DNA from: Acidithiobacillus sp. HP-2
Lineage (GTDB): Bacteria > Pseudomonadota > Gammaproteobacteria > Acidithiobacillales > Acidithiobacillaceae
DNA length: 63,360 nt
Reading direction: 5' to 3'
NCBI RefSeq assembly: GCF_015100155.1
Contig: NZ_JACKZA010000017.1
Coordinates: 1-63,360, forward strand
The translations under genes were made by a program, and so were the position numbers. The notes under the pieces were generated by a model that was not told where the DNA came from, did no database searches, and worked only from the letters and a program-made list of their open reading frames with translations. Shown here piece by piece: positions 56,530-63,360 of the stretch (within the stretch, counting starts at the first letter, position 1; every line of letters starts with the position of its first letter).

Positions 56530-57582
56530 AATGAAGTGCAACACCTCTGGTCGAAGTCAGACGGAGGTGAGAGATGGCCAGAAAATACAGGCAATTGATG
56601 CCCGATCAACGAAACCAGATACAGCGTGGATTGAATCAGGGGCTGAGTATTCGTGGCATTGCCAGGCAGTTGGGCCGAAGCCCTAGCACGATCAGTCGGG
56701 AGATTCAGCGAGGTCGTGTGGAAGAGACCTATGACGCCGTATGCGCTCGGTAAGAAGCGCAGAGGCGCCGACGCAAGGGAGTCAGGAAGTTGACTGAAGG
56801 TTCGCCTTTAACCCTCGCGGTGACACACGCTATTCTGCAAAGGAAGTGGTCACCGGAGCAGATAGCGGGGAGGTTGCGGATGGACTATCCCGAAGACAAA
56901 CAGTGGCACGTCTCTCATGAGACTATTTACCAGTTTATCTATGCCCACCCGGCGGGTGAACTGCGCAAGGCATTGATTGCAGGGCTGCGCAGAGGGCACA
57001 GCAAACGCAAGCCCCGCACACGAGGTAAAGACCGTCGTGGTGGAATCACGAACATGCGCTCGATCCGTGAGCGCCCGGAGGAAGCACAAGCTCGCGAAGT
57101 ACCCGGTCACTGGGAAGGCGACCTGATCAAGGGGGCATTCAATGCCAGTGCTATTGGCACGTTAGTGGATCGTAGCAGTCGCTTCGTCATCCTCGCGCGA
57201 GTGGAGGATGCTACGGCAGAGGCGATTCTGGAAAGCTTTACGCGGCGTTTGCGTACGCTGCCCAAGAGCTTCCGGCAAACGCTCACCTATGATCAGGGTC
57301 GCGAAATGGCTCGGCATCAGGAACTGGAGCGAAATACGGGCATACGTGTTTATTTCGCTGACCCACATAGCCCCTGGCAGCGTCCGACCAATGAAAATAC
57401 GAATGGCCTACTACGTCAGTATTTCCCCAAGGGCACGGACTTATCCGAATATTCACAACGGCGTTTGACTCAGGTAGCGGAGGAACTCAATAATCGGCTC
57501 AGGAAATCCTTGGGATTCCGAACTCCAGCCGAAGTGATGGCACAGCAAATCAGGCAGTTAAACAGCGGTGTTGCACTTCAAA
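56530..57582 (+). mobile_element. IS30-family insertion sequence
   Basis: About 1.05 kb bounded by inverted repeats with the core TGAAGTGCAACACC (56532-56545 and complement 57567-57580). It contains one transposase gene with an internal stop. Ends are approximate and no target duplication was established. Confidence 0.7.
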
Positions 57583-57587
57583 CTTGA
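56574..57587 (+). pseudogene. IS30-family transposase with nonsense mutation
   Basis: ATG 56574 follows GGAGGTGAGAG. The first 59 codons encode an IS30 helix-turn-helix (LNQGLSIRGIARQLGRSPST), then TAA at 56751-56753 interrupts the same frame, which continues with KLTEGSPLTLAVTHAILQRK, a GHWEGDLIKG catalytic segment (first Asp), YDQGREMARHQ (second Asp) and NENTNGLLRQYFPKGTDLS (Glu). A single CAA to TAA change would explain it. The remaining frame could be read only from an internal start. Confidence 0.8.
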
Positions 57588-58048
57588 AACCGCCACTGAT
57601 TTGACATTTTCTGCTAAAAACTGATAAATCCCCGGTGCTGTTTGACAGACCTATATAAAGGTGGTCAAGGGTGGAGCATCCTGAAAAAGAAAACCATCTC
57701 TTTGAGCTATCTATGGATTTTTACGAGATCGAATTGTACAGTACTTGACGTACGTTTTTGTTCCATTGGACTTTAACCCCATGTGCTACTGGATCATCCA
57801 TTCAACCATCAGATCACTAGCCCAAGTGATATCTTGGTCGATAATTTTCGGGTGTCTTGTCGCGGACGAGTTATTCCGGACGCTATCATCTGGTTCGTCC
57901 ACGGTGTGTCAAAGACGAACTAAAAGATACCACTATGGTGGCAAATGGGAATTTCCGCGAAAATCAGCCATACCGCAGGTAAAGTACGCACGCTTTTCTA
58001 GGCGCACCTATGACTGATGATAATAGCAGCAGGTCAGAGGGCGCTCAC
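57588..58048. other. intergenic region with direct repeat copy B
   Basis: No convincing gene. 57601-57647 (TTTTCTGCTAAAAACTGATA, then GGTGCTGTTTGACA) is the partner of 50386-50435. The plus-strand frame at 57745-58017 has no ribosome site and atypical composition. Confidence 0.45.
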
Positions 58049-59257
58049 ATGCCGCATCGGACGGATGGTCCAACATGGTGGTTCCCGCTCTTGTGCGGCG
58101 TGGGTTTTGGTGGACGATTAAGCTACGAAATGATCCGTAGTCCCCTGACCGCCCTCTATGCTTGGCATTTGGGGGCGCCAACGGCGGTGATCGGTCTGCT
58201 CGTTGCGGCAGCAACCATCACCGGGATTTTTGTCAAGCTGCCTGCGGGTAGCCTGACAAATCAATTTGGATTTAGGCAGTTGATGCTGGCCGGAATGATG
58301 GTGACCGCAATCGGGCCGTTTTTGTATCTGCTGGTGTGGTTTTGGCCGCAATTGTTAGCCGTTCGTTTTTTTAATGGCCTATCCACGGCGCTTTACGCCC
58401 CCGCCGCATCTGCGAAGGTAGCCAAGTCCTTTCCGTCGCAGCGTGGGCACAGGCTCGGTTTTTACGGAGCAGCCGAAAATGCCGGGGTCGTATTGGGACC
58501 GATCATTGCCGCAGCTACGATTGCACATTTGGGTTTTGCGGCGGCCTTCATCGTCTCAGGATGCATTGGCCTTCTTGCGCTTTTAGCAATTCTCCCTTTT
58601 CCACGGGATGCGCCGATTCATGATGGTCGGCGGACTACCGGTGAAGTTCTCCACGTAGCCGTTCAAGGTGTGCGCCAGATCATCGGCGACCCGGCTATTC
58701 GTCTGGTGAGTCTGATAGAAGCTGCCCTCTATTTCGGCGTAGGTACGATGCAGGCATATCTGCCTCTGTACGCACTGAATCAGCATGTCTCCATCCTGAA
58801 TATCGGCTTCTTATTTGGTGCTCAGGGGATAGCGTCGATTTTCTTCCGTCCCGTCTTTGGAAGGGCCTCTGACCACGTTGGGAGAAAACCTTTTATCGTG
58901 GCAGGGATCGGACTATGTGCAACGGTAATGGCAACCATCCCCTATATGGGACAACTCCTGCCATTACTTGCCCTGAGCACGTTATTTGGATTAGGCACGG
59001 CTATGGTTACACCGGCGACGACGGCGATGATAGGAGATATCGTCAGAAACCAGGATTTCGGTGCGGCCATGGGCGTATTTGGTAGTCTATGGGATGTGGG
59101 GCATGCCAGTGGTCCATTAATGGCAGGTGTTTTTATCGCATGGATGGGTTACCGCATCGGGTTTCTGATAATCGCCTGCGTCATGGTCACTGCTCTGGTT
59201 ATATTCCTTTGTGGCAACTGGAAAAATCCGCAAGATAATGATGGTATTATCAGTTAA
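58049..59257 (+). CDS. MFS transporter
   Basis: About 402 residues with twelve helices. The loop after helix 2 reads GSLTNQFGFRQLM and the matching loop after helix 8 reads FGRASDHVGRKPF, the MFS signature. Drug or metabolite export is likely; substrate unknown. I prefer ATG 58049 because AGAGG lies 8 bases upstream; ATG 58010 is an alternative with a weak site. Confidence 0.85.
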   Translation: MPHRTDGPTWWFPLLCGVGFGGRLSYEMIRSPLTALYAWHLGAPTAVIGLLVAAATITGIFVKLPAGSLTNQFGFRQLMLAGMMVTAIGPFLYLLVWFWPQLLAVRFFNGLSTALYAPAASAKVAKSFPSQRGHRLGFYGAAENAGVVLGPIIAAATIAHLGFAAAFIVSGCIGLLALLAILPFPRDAPIHDGRRTTGEVLHVAVQGVRQIIGDPAIRLVSLIEAALYFGVGTMQAYLPLYALNQHVSILNIGFLFGAQGIASIFFRPVFGRASDHVGRKPFIVAGIGLCATVMATIPYMGQLLPLLALSTLFGLGTAMVTPATTAMIGDIVRNQDFGAAMGVFGSLWDVGHASGPLMAGVFIAWMGYRIGFLIIACVMVTALVIFLCGNWKNPQDNDGIIS

Positions 59258-59447
59258 CTCTAATTCGATAATTGATTCTGCGTGTGTTCATTAAGGAACA
59301 CTATTGTTGTTATAAAAACAACCGTTTATTAGCGTTTGACGAACTCCGTTTTGTATTGTTAGCGTACTGTCGTCGTGGAGGATTCCACGTACTACGGTCA
59401 ATATCTATTTGACTACTTTCTATCGATTTTTTAGATGGAGGATCTTA

Positions 59448-59891
59448 ATGCAAGACTCAAATTCGAGATTAATGATGGGCCTTGGTGTATTCGCCTTAGG
59501 TGTTTCTATGGCTTTTGCGAGTTCCATGACCCCTGCCAATGCGGCGACCCCAGGATATCAACCACAGGGACAGTCATCCTCACACGCCATGCAGCATGGC
59601 GCCTCTTCCTCTGCCCAGCCTTACAGAGGACAGTCATCAGCCAGTGCGGCAACCCCGAGATACCAGCCTCAGGGACAACCCTCTTCACCGGCCATGCAAC
59701 ACGGTTCTTCTGCTGCCAGCCCTCCTTATGGCGGACAGTCATCGGCAGGTGCGGCGACTCCGGCATACCATTCTCAGGGACAGTCACACTCATACTCCAT
59801 GCAGCATGGGGCCTCAGCCTCTGCTCAATCCCCCGAAGGCCAACCAGCGACTCAATCGAATCCGAATCAACCGCCAGCCAAAACATCATAA
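59448..59891 (+). CDS. exported repeat protein, Gln/Ser/Ala-rich
   Basis: ATG 59448 follows GGAGGATCTTA. After a signal peptide (MMGLGVFALGVSMAFA) there are three imperfect repeats of about 35 residues with AATP-YQPQGQ, AMQHGAS and GQSS elements (roughly 105-bp DNA repeats). Low-complexity, probably disordered in the periplasm. Function unknown. Confidence 0.65.
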   Translation: MQDSNSRLMMGLGVFALGVSMAFASSMTPANAATPGYQPQGQSSSHAMQHGASSSAQPYRGQSSASAATPRYQPQGQPSSPAMQHGSSAASPPYGGQSSAGAATPAYHSQGQSHSYSMQHGASASAQSPEGQPATQSNPNQPPAKTS

Positions 59892-60305
59892 CCATAAGGT
59901 ACTGGATGGTCTTGTCTCCGCAAGATCATCCGCAAACGTAATTTATACTTATCGTAGAATCCGTTGCGCATGAATTGCCGTATCTAGGAATGATGATTAC
60001 CCATAGATCACGCCAGCATGCTTATCTACACGGGTGGTGGTAAAAAAACAAATATTAATGTGGTATATCAGTTTTCTGTTAAATTACAGAAGAGATTTCC
60101 TATAAACATTAACGTGTTTTCTGGCTCCATGTTGAATATGCGCAACACTCATATTTTGACCAGTTTAAATACTTGTTAAATTTGATTCACCTATTTGACA
60201 ATACAGATTATCTGTTGTTACCGTAAAAACGCTTGTGCAATTTTACTCAAGCAATTACGAGCATAATCCATGCTCTTTTCTTTTACCCAAAAGGGAGATG
60301 AACTA
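59892..60305. other. AT-rich intergenic region
   Basis: No gene seen. TGGCTCCATGTTGA at 60125-60138 is the exact complement of 50443-50456, next to the direct repeat copy A; significance unknown. The rest presumably holds the promoter of the next gene. Confidence 0.4.
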
Positions 60306-60800
60306 TTGAAAAGCATTCAGACTAACGTAATCACGGCACTCGGAATATTCGTGTTTAGCACATCCGTTGCTTTTGCAAGCATGAGCAGCCCCATGTCCAC
60401 CACTCAACCCCAACCGTCCTCACCGGCAATGCAGAACGGTGCGTCTACACCGCCTATGGCTTCCGGAGCGCCGCAAGCGGGAGCGCAATCTGGCTCCCAG
60501 CCAATGATGCCCTCTGCACCTCAGGCGGGCCCTGCGGTGAGTAACGCTGAAATCATGCATTTTGCTTCTGCTCTGCGAGCAATCGAGCCCCTGGATTCCA
60601 AAATGCGTACGGAAGCCATGCAAAAAGGCGTAAGCAAAGCCAAGCAAAAAGCACTTGCACAGACCTATGCAAAGGATGTTCACGGCATTCTGGCCAAAAA
60701 TGACCTCTCCGCAAGCAGTTATGAGATGCTCATGAGAAAAGCCCATAGCGATCCACAGTTCGCTCAAAAGGTCGAGGCCGCTATCAAGTCTGGTGCATAG
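60306..60800 (+). CDS. exported DUF4168-like protein
   Basis: TTG 60306, 8 bases after GGGAG, gives a clean signal peptide (KSIQTNVITALGIFVFSTSV, cut near AFA); an ATG at 60270 in the same frame is the alternative. A Pro/Gln/Ala-rich linker leads to a helical domain (SNAEIMHFASALRAIEPLDS, GILAKNDLSASSYEMLMRKA, DPQFAQKVEAAI) matching the DUF4168 pattern. Periplasmic; function unknown. Its low-complexity start is related to the preceding gene. Confidence 0.7.
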   Translation: MKSIQTNVITALGIFVFSTSVAFASMSSPMSTTQPQPSSPAMQNGASTPPMASGAPQAGAQSGSQPMMPSAPQAGPAVSNAEIMHFASALRAIEPLDSKMRTEAMQKGVSKAKQKALAQTYAKDVHGILAKNDLSASSYEMLMRKAHSDPQFAQKVEAAIKSGA

Positions 60801-60830
60801 TCGCACTACCTTGATTGGTAAATCATGGAA

Positions 60831-60862
60831 CGTCAGGGATACCATTCACGGCATCTCTGACG
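60831..60862 (+). terminator. probable terminator
   Basis: CGTCAGGGAT and ATCTCTGACG form a 10-bp stem with one mismatch, followed by GTTATTTT, 30 bases after the DUF4168 stop. Confidence 0.6.
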
Positions 60863-60902
60863 GTTATTTTCGGCCCTATTCTATCTTTTATCCAAAATCT
60901 TA

Positions 60903-61241
60903 ATGAAAAACATTTTAACACTCTCTTTTTTGTTGCTTTTTACTGTTATCGGAATGTCTGGATGTTCCTTCGGACCTAGCCATCAGGATGTACGTCGGGC
61001 ACTCAAAAAAGCAGATATTATCCGCGCCATTAAAGACAACAACATGGACATGAATATTACCAAGAGTCAGATGCAGCATATTGATCAGGAAGTCAAAGAA
61101 ACAAAAATCAATCAGTGCAGACATTTGCACGGTCTGATTTATCGATGCTCCATGATCAGTAACGGTCAAATTCAGATGATCGAAGTCGGGAAACCGGGCG
61201 GAAGCCATTGGGAGGTCATTAACAATAATCATCTGAACTAA
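60903..61241 (+). CDS. small lipoprotein
   Basis: The 112-residue product has a lipobox (GMSGCSFGP) at about residue 21. The mature part has two cysteines (NQCRHLHGLIYRCSM) and a helical start. No family recognised. Confidence 0.65.
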   Translation: MKNILTLSFLLLFTVIGMSGCSFGPSHQDVRRALKKADIIRAIKDNNMDMNITKSQMQHIDQEVKETKINQCRHLHGLIYRCSMISNGQIQMIEVGKPGGSHWEVINNNHLN

Positions 61242-61417
61242 CCCAGTCATGGCAGCGTGTTTTGAGATCGTGGCGACGATGGGCTGAGACCTGAATCGTT
61301 AAGCGTCCACTATGCCTGTTGCATTGCTACGTAAAACGAAGGAAAGCGTCAATTATGGCCCTCTGTTTGGGGTCCCTTTATGCATACTGCAGAACCAAAA
61401 CTCCTAAGGAGAGTCCT

Positions 61418-62938
61418 ATGGCGAATAGTCGCCCGAAAACCCTGTTGAAACGCCCGAAACTACTGATTACTGCTGTTGTCGCTGCGTGCTTTGGTTTTAC
61501 CCTGGGCGCCACCGAATGGGCACAGGCCGATGCCACCTCTACGGCACCTGCCTTATCCATCCACACCAACACCGCACCCCAACAGGCGCTGGTTGCCCTC
61601 CCGGACTTTACCCCCATTATTGATCGCTATGGTCCGGCAGTGGTGAACATCAGCAGCACCACCAACAAAGTCATCCACCAACAGCACAACCCGTTTCCGC
61701 CAAATTCTCCTTTTTACCAGTTTTTTCAGCACTTCGGCGCACCCGGACAAGCCGGTCCCAGCCATCAGCAGCACGAAAAAATTCAATCACTGGGTTCCGG
61801 ATTCATCATCAGCCCGGATGGTTACATTGTCACCGCCGGTCACGTAGTACGGGGTGCCAATCATATTGTCGTCACGCTGACCAATCATCATGCCTATCCC
61901 GCCAAACTGATCGGACTTTCAGTGCGCTACGACACCGCCCTGCTGAAAATTGATGCCAAGGATCTGCCCACTGTCCCTATCGGCAATTCTGATCATCTGA
62001 AAGTCGGACAGTGGTTGCTGGCTGTAGGTGCGCCCTTCGGTTTTTACAATACCGTCACCCAGGGGGTAGTCAGCGCCATGAACCGGCCGTTGCCTGATGA
62101 CGAATACATCCCTTTCATCCAGAGCGACGTGCCCATTAATCCTGGCAATTCCGGTGGTCCGCTCTTTAACATGAAGGGCCAGGTAATCGGCATCAATGAT
62201 CAGATATACACCAACAGCGGCGGATACATGGGCTTGTCTTTCTCCATCCCCATCAATACCGTCATGCGCGTGGTGCAGGACTTCAAGGACCATAAACCCA
62301 TTCAGTTCGGGTACCTGGGTGTCGAAGTGCAGGATGTCACCCCGCAAATGGCGCAAGCCCTGCATCTTCAGGAACCGGTCGGCGCCCTCGTGGCTTCGGT
62401 GATGCCGGGCAGCCCCGCTGCCAAGGCTGGCATCCAGCCCGGTGAAGTCATTGTGACTTATGACAGCAAACCGATTTACAACATCAGCCAACTGCCGCCC
62501 ATGGTCGGCAACACGGTTCCCGGCACCCATGCCAGCGTGGGCATCCTTCATCATGGCGTCGCGGAAACCAAAAATGTTCTGGTCACCGCCCTGCCGAAAA
62601 ACATGGACGAGCAGCCCGGCAGTACCCAACCGGCAGCGCCTGCAAAGACCCTGAAAATCAGTCGGATGGATATTCATGTTCAAAATCTGACTCCAGATAT
62701 TGAAAAACAGCTGGATGTTCACCATGGTGTGGTGGTGGTAGGCGTCAGTGAAGGCCCTGCCGCTGAAGCAGGCCTGATGCCCGGAATGATCATTCAGCAG
62801 ATCAATCAGCAGGATGTCCAAAATGTCAGCGAGCTGGCGCACATTGTCGCCGGGTTACCAAAAGACCAACCCATTCCCATGTTGGTCCGTCAGGGTAAAG
62901 CCAGCATCTATGTGGTCATTACGCTCGCAAAGAAATAA
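61418..62938 (+). CDS. degQ: HtrA/DegQ-type periplasmic serine protease
   Basis: ATG 61418 follows AAGGAGAGTCCT. The 506-residue product has a signal peptide, a trypsin-like domain with catalytic His in YIVTAGHVVRG, Asp in RYDTALLKID and Ser in NPGNSGGPLFN, and two PDZ domains (VTPQMAQALHLQEP and VQNLTPDIEKQLDV starts). DegQ/DegP proteases degrade or refold misfolded envelope proteins. The Gln/His/Pro-rich loop before the His is typical of the LA loop. Confidence 0.95.
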   Translation: MANSRPKTLLKRPKLLITAVVAACFGFTLGATEWAQADATSTAPALSIHTNTAPQQALVALPDFTPIIDRYGPAVVNISSTTNKVIHQQHNPFPPNSPFYQFFQHFGAPGQAGPSHQQHEKIQSLGSGFIISPDGYIVTAGHVVRGANHIVVTLTNHHAYPAKLIGLSVRYDTALLKIDAKDLPTVPIGNSDHLKVGQWLLAVGAPFGFYNTVTQGVVSAMNRPLPDDEYIPFIQSDVPINPGNSGGPLFNMKGQVIGINDQIYTNSGGYMGLSFSIPINTVMRVVQDFKDHKPIQFGYLGVEVQDVTPQMAQALHLQEPVGALVASVMPGSPAAKAGIQPGEVIVTYDSKPIYNISQLPPMVGNTVPGTHASVGILHHGVAETKNVLVTALPKNMDEQPGSTQPAAPAKTLKISRMDIHVQNLTPDIEKQLDVHHGVVVVGVSEGPAAEAGLMPGMIIQQINQQDVQNVSELAHIVAGLPKDQPIPMLVRQGKASIYVVITLAKK

Positions 62939-63320
62939 TTCACGGTGCATCAGTACGCGTGTTGTCCCCAAAACCATAATGGACAACGCAGTTAGGGGAT
63001 TTTAGTTTTTTGCATCGAGTCACAGCTGGCGGAAGAGGAAGTCCATCTCATCCATTCATTCTGGAACAGAACCTGGTACGAATTATTTAATTGCTTTAAT
63101 CGGTGCATCACTTTGGTATAAAATCTCTATTCCAGATTAATAGCTTCTGGGTATTCCAGCCTGTAGTGACATTGTGAATACCCTTTTGTCCTTATTTCCA
63201 GGCTTTTCGCTTTGATCTAAGGATGGCGTTAATCCTATCAAGAACTTTTGACATACTGGGTAGACAAGCTGATTTGCCACCTTGCTACCAGTTTCATGAG
63301 AGAGAAAATAAGGAACGTCA
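62939..63320. other. intergenic region, no gene seen
   Basis: The minus-strand frame at 63137-63346 lacks a ribosome site and covers the start of the next plus-strand gene; I reject it. Nothing else stands out. Confidence 0.4.
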
Positions 63321-63360
63321 ATGAACACAGCTGTCTTCAACCGCACTTCCGGAAATGCAC
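63321..63360 (+). CDS. start of a gene cut by window edge
   Basis: ATG 63321 follows AAGGAACGTCA. Only 13 residues are visible (MNTAVFNRTSGNA). No identification is possible. Confidence 0.35.
   Translation, partial: MNTAVFNRTSGNA

Noticed and set aside
57745-58017. Plus-strand 90-residue frame
   Set aside because: No ribosome site or protein-like pattern; it overlaps the upstream region of the MFS gene.
61919-62842. Long minus-strand frame (307 residues) opposite degQ
   Set aside because: It is a shadow of the clearly identified protease gene, as shown by His/Asp-rich composition and lack of any motif.
63137-63346. Minus-strand 69-residue frame at the right edge
   Set aside because: It overlaps the ribosome site and start of the plus-strand gene at 63321 and has no ribosome site of its own.

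Overview
The window looks like one accessory genetic element (about 0.4-49.9 kb) followed by ordinary chromosome-like genes (about 50.5-63.4 kb) of a Gram-negative bacterium. Periplasmic glucan enzyme OpgG, an HtrA/DegQ protease, a TolC-like protein and lipoproteins all imply an outer membrane. The gene style resembles acidophilic Acidithiobacillus; that assignment is inference from protein flavour, not from a marker gene. I saw no rRNA, tRNA or CRISPR array.

0.1-9.8 kb: a run of short, overlapping minus-strand genes of phage/plasmid-cargo type (PLD-family protein, HAD nucleotidase, DUF5131, a frame-disrupted ATP-grasp gene, a PAPS-reductase-like PP-loop protein, zinc-ribbon and one- or two-helix membrane proteins). 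9.8-18.4 kb: two HU/IHF-type proteins, an M50 protease, a Panacea-type toxin-antitoxin candidate, lipoproteins and two Sel1-repeat genes, one interrupted by a stop codon. 18.5-25.8 kb: a BRO-N gene with a 300-nt structured leader, then an F-type conjugation block (transglycosylase, TraF, TraH, TraG). 27.7-34.5 kb: TraD-type coupling protein, an RHH regulator, a membrane-anchored HD protein of MobH/TraI type and a sigma-like multi-HTH regulator.

34.5-49.9 kb (plus 25.9-27.7 kb) is the most unusual part. SSB, ERF annealing protein, YqaJ exonuclease, DUF4942, DUF3150, a VWA/CobT-like protein, several unknowns and a cluster of 27-33 residue membrane microproteins lie in small transcription cassettes. 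Each cassette begins with a near-identical 26-bp element (12 copies, both strands) and most end in a CCCCA...TTCG...TGGGG-TTTTTC terminator. Downstream of every element the 5' leader can form a hairpin that covers or abuts the Shine-Dalgarno sequence, although the leader sequences differ; five longer leaders carry an extra hairpin, four of them followed by a clear T tract like an attenuator. This points to a dedicated regulon on the element. A ParM/ParR-type partition pair sits beside an array of 10-bp repeats (candidate centromere). A topoisomerase III relative that has lost its TOPRIM acidic residues precedes an unknown gene.

50.0-63.4 kb: a perfect 11-6-11 bp inverted repeat at 50024-50051, then TolC-like, DedA, cytochrome b561, small exported proteins and OpgG on the minus strand; an IS30-family element with a nonsense mutation; then an MFS transporter, exported repeat protein, DUF4168 protein, lipoprotein and DegQ on the plus strand. 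Together the parts describe a MobH-type conjugative element (plasmid or ICE) with its own partition, recombination and regulatory systems next to chromosome-like sequence.
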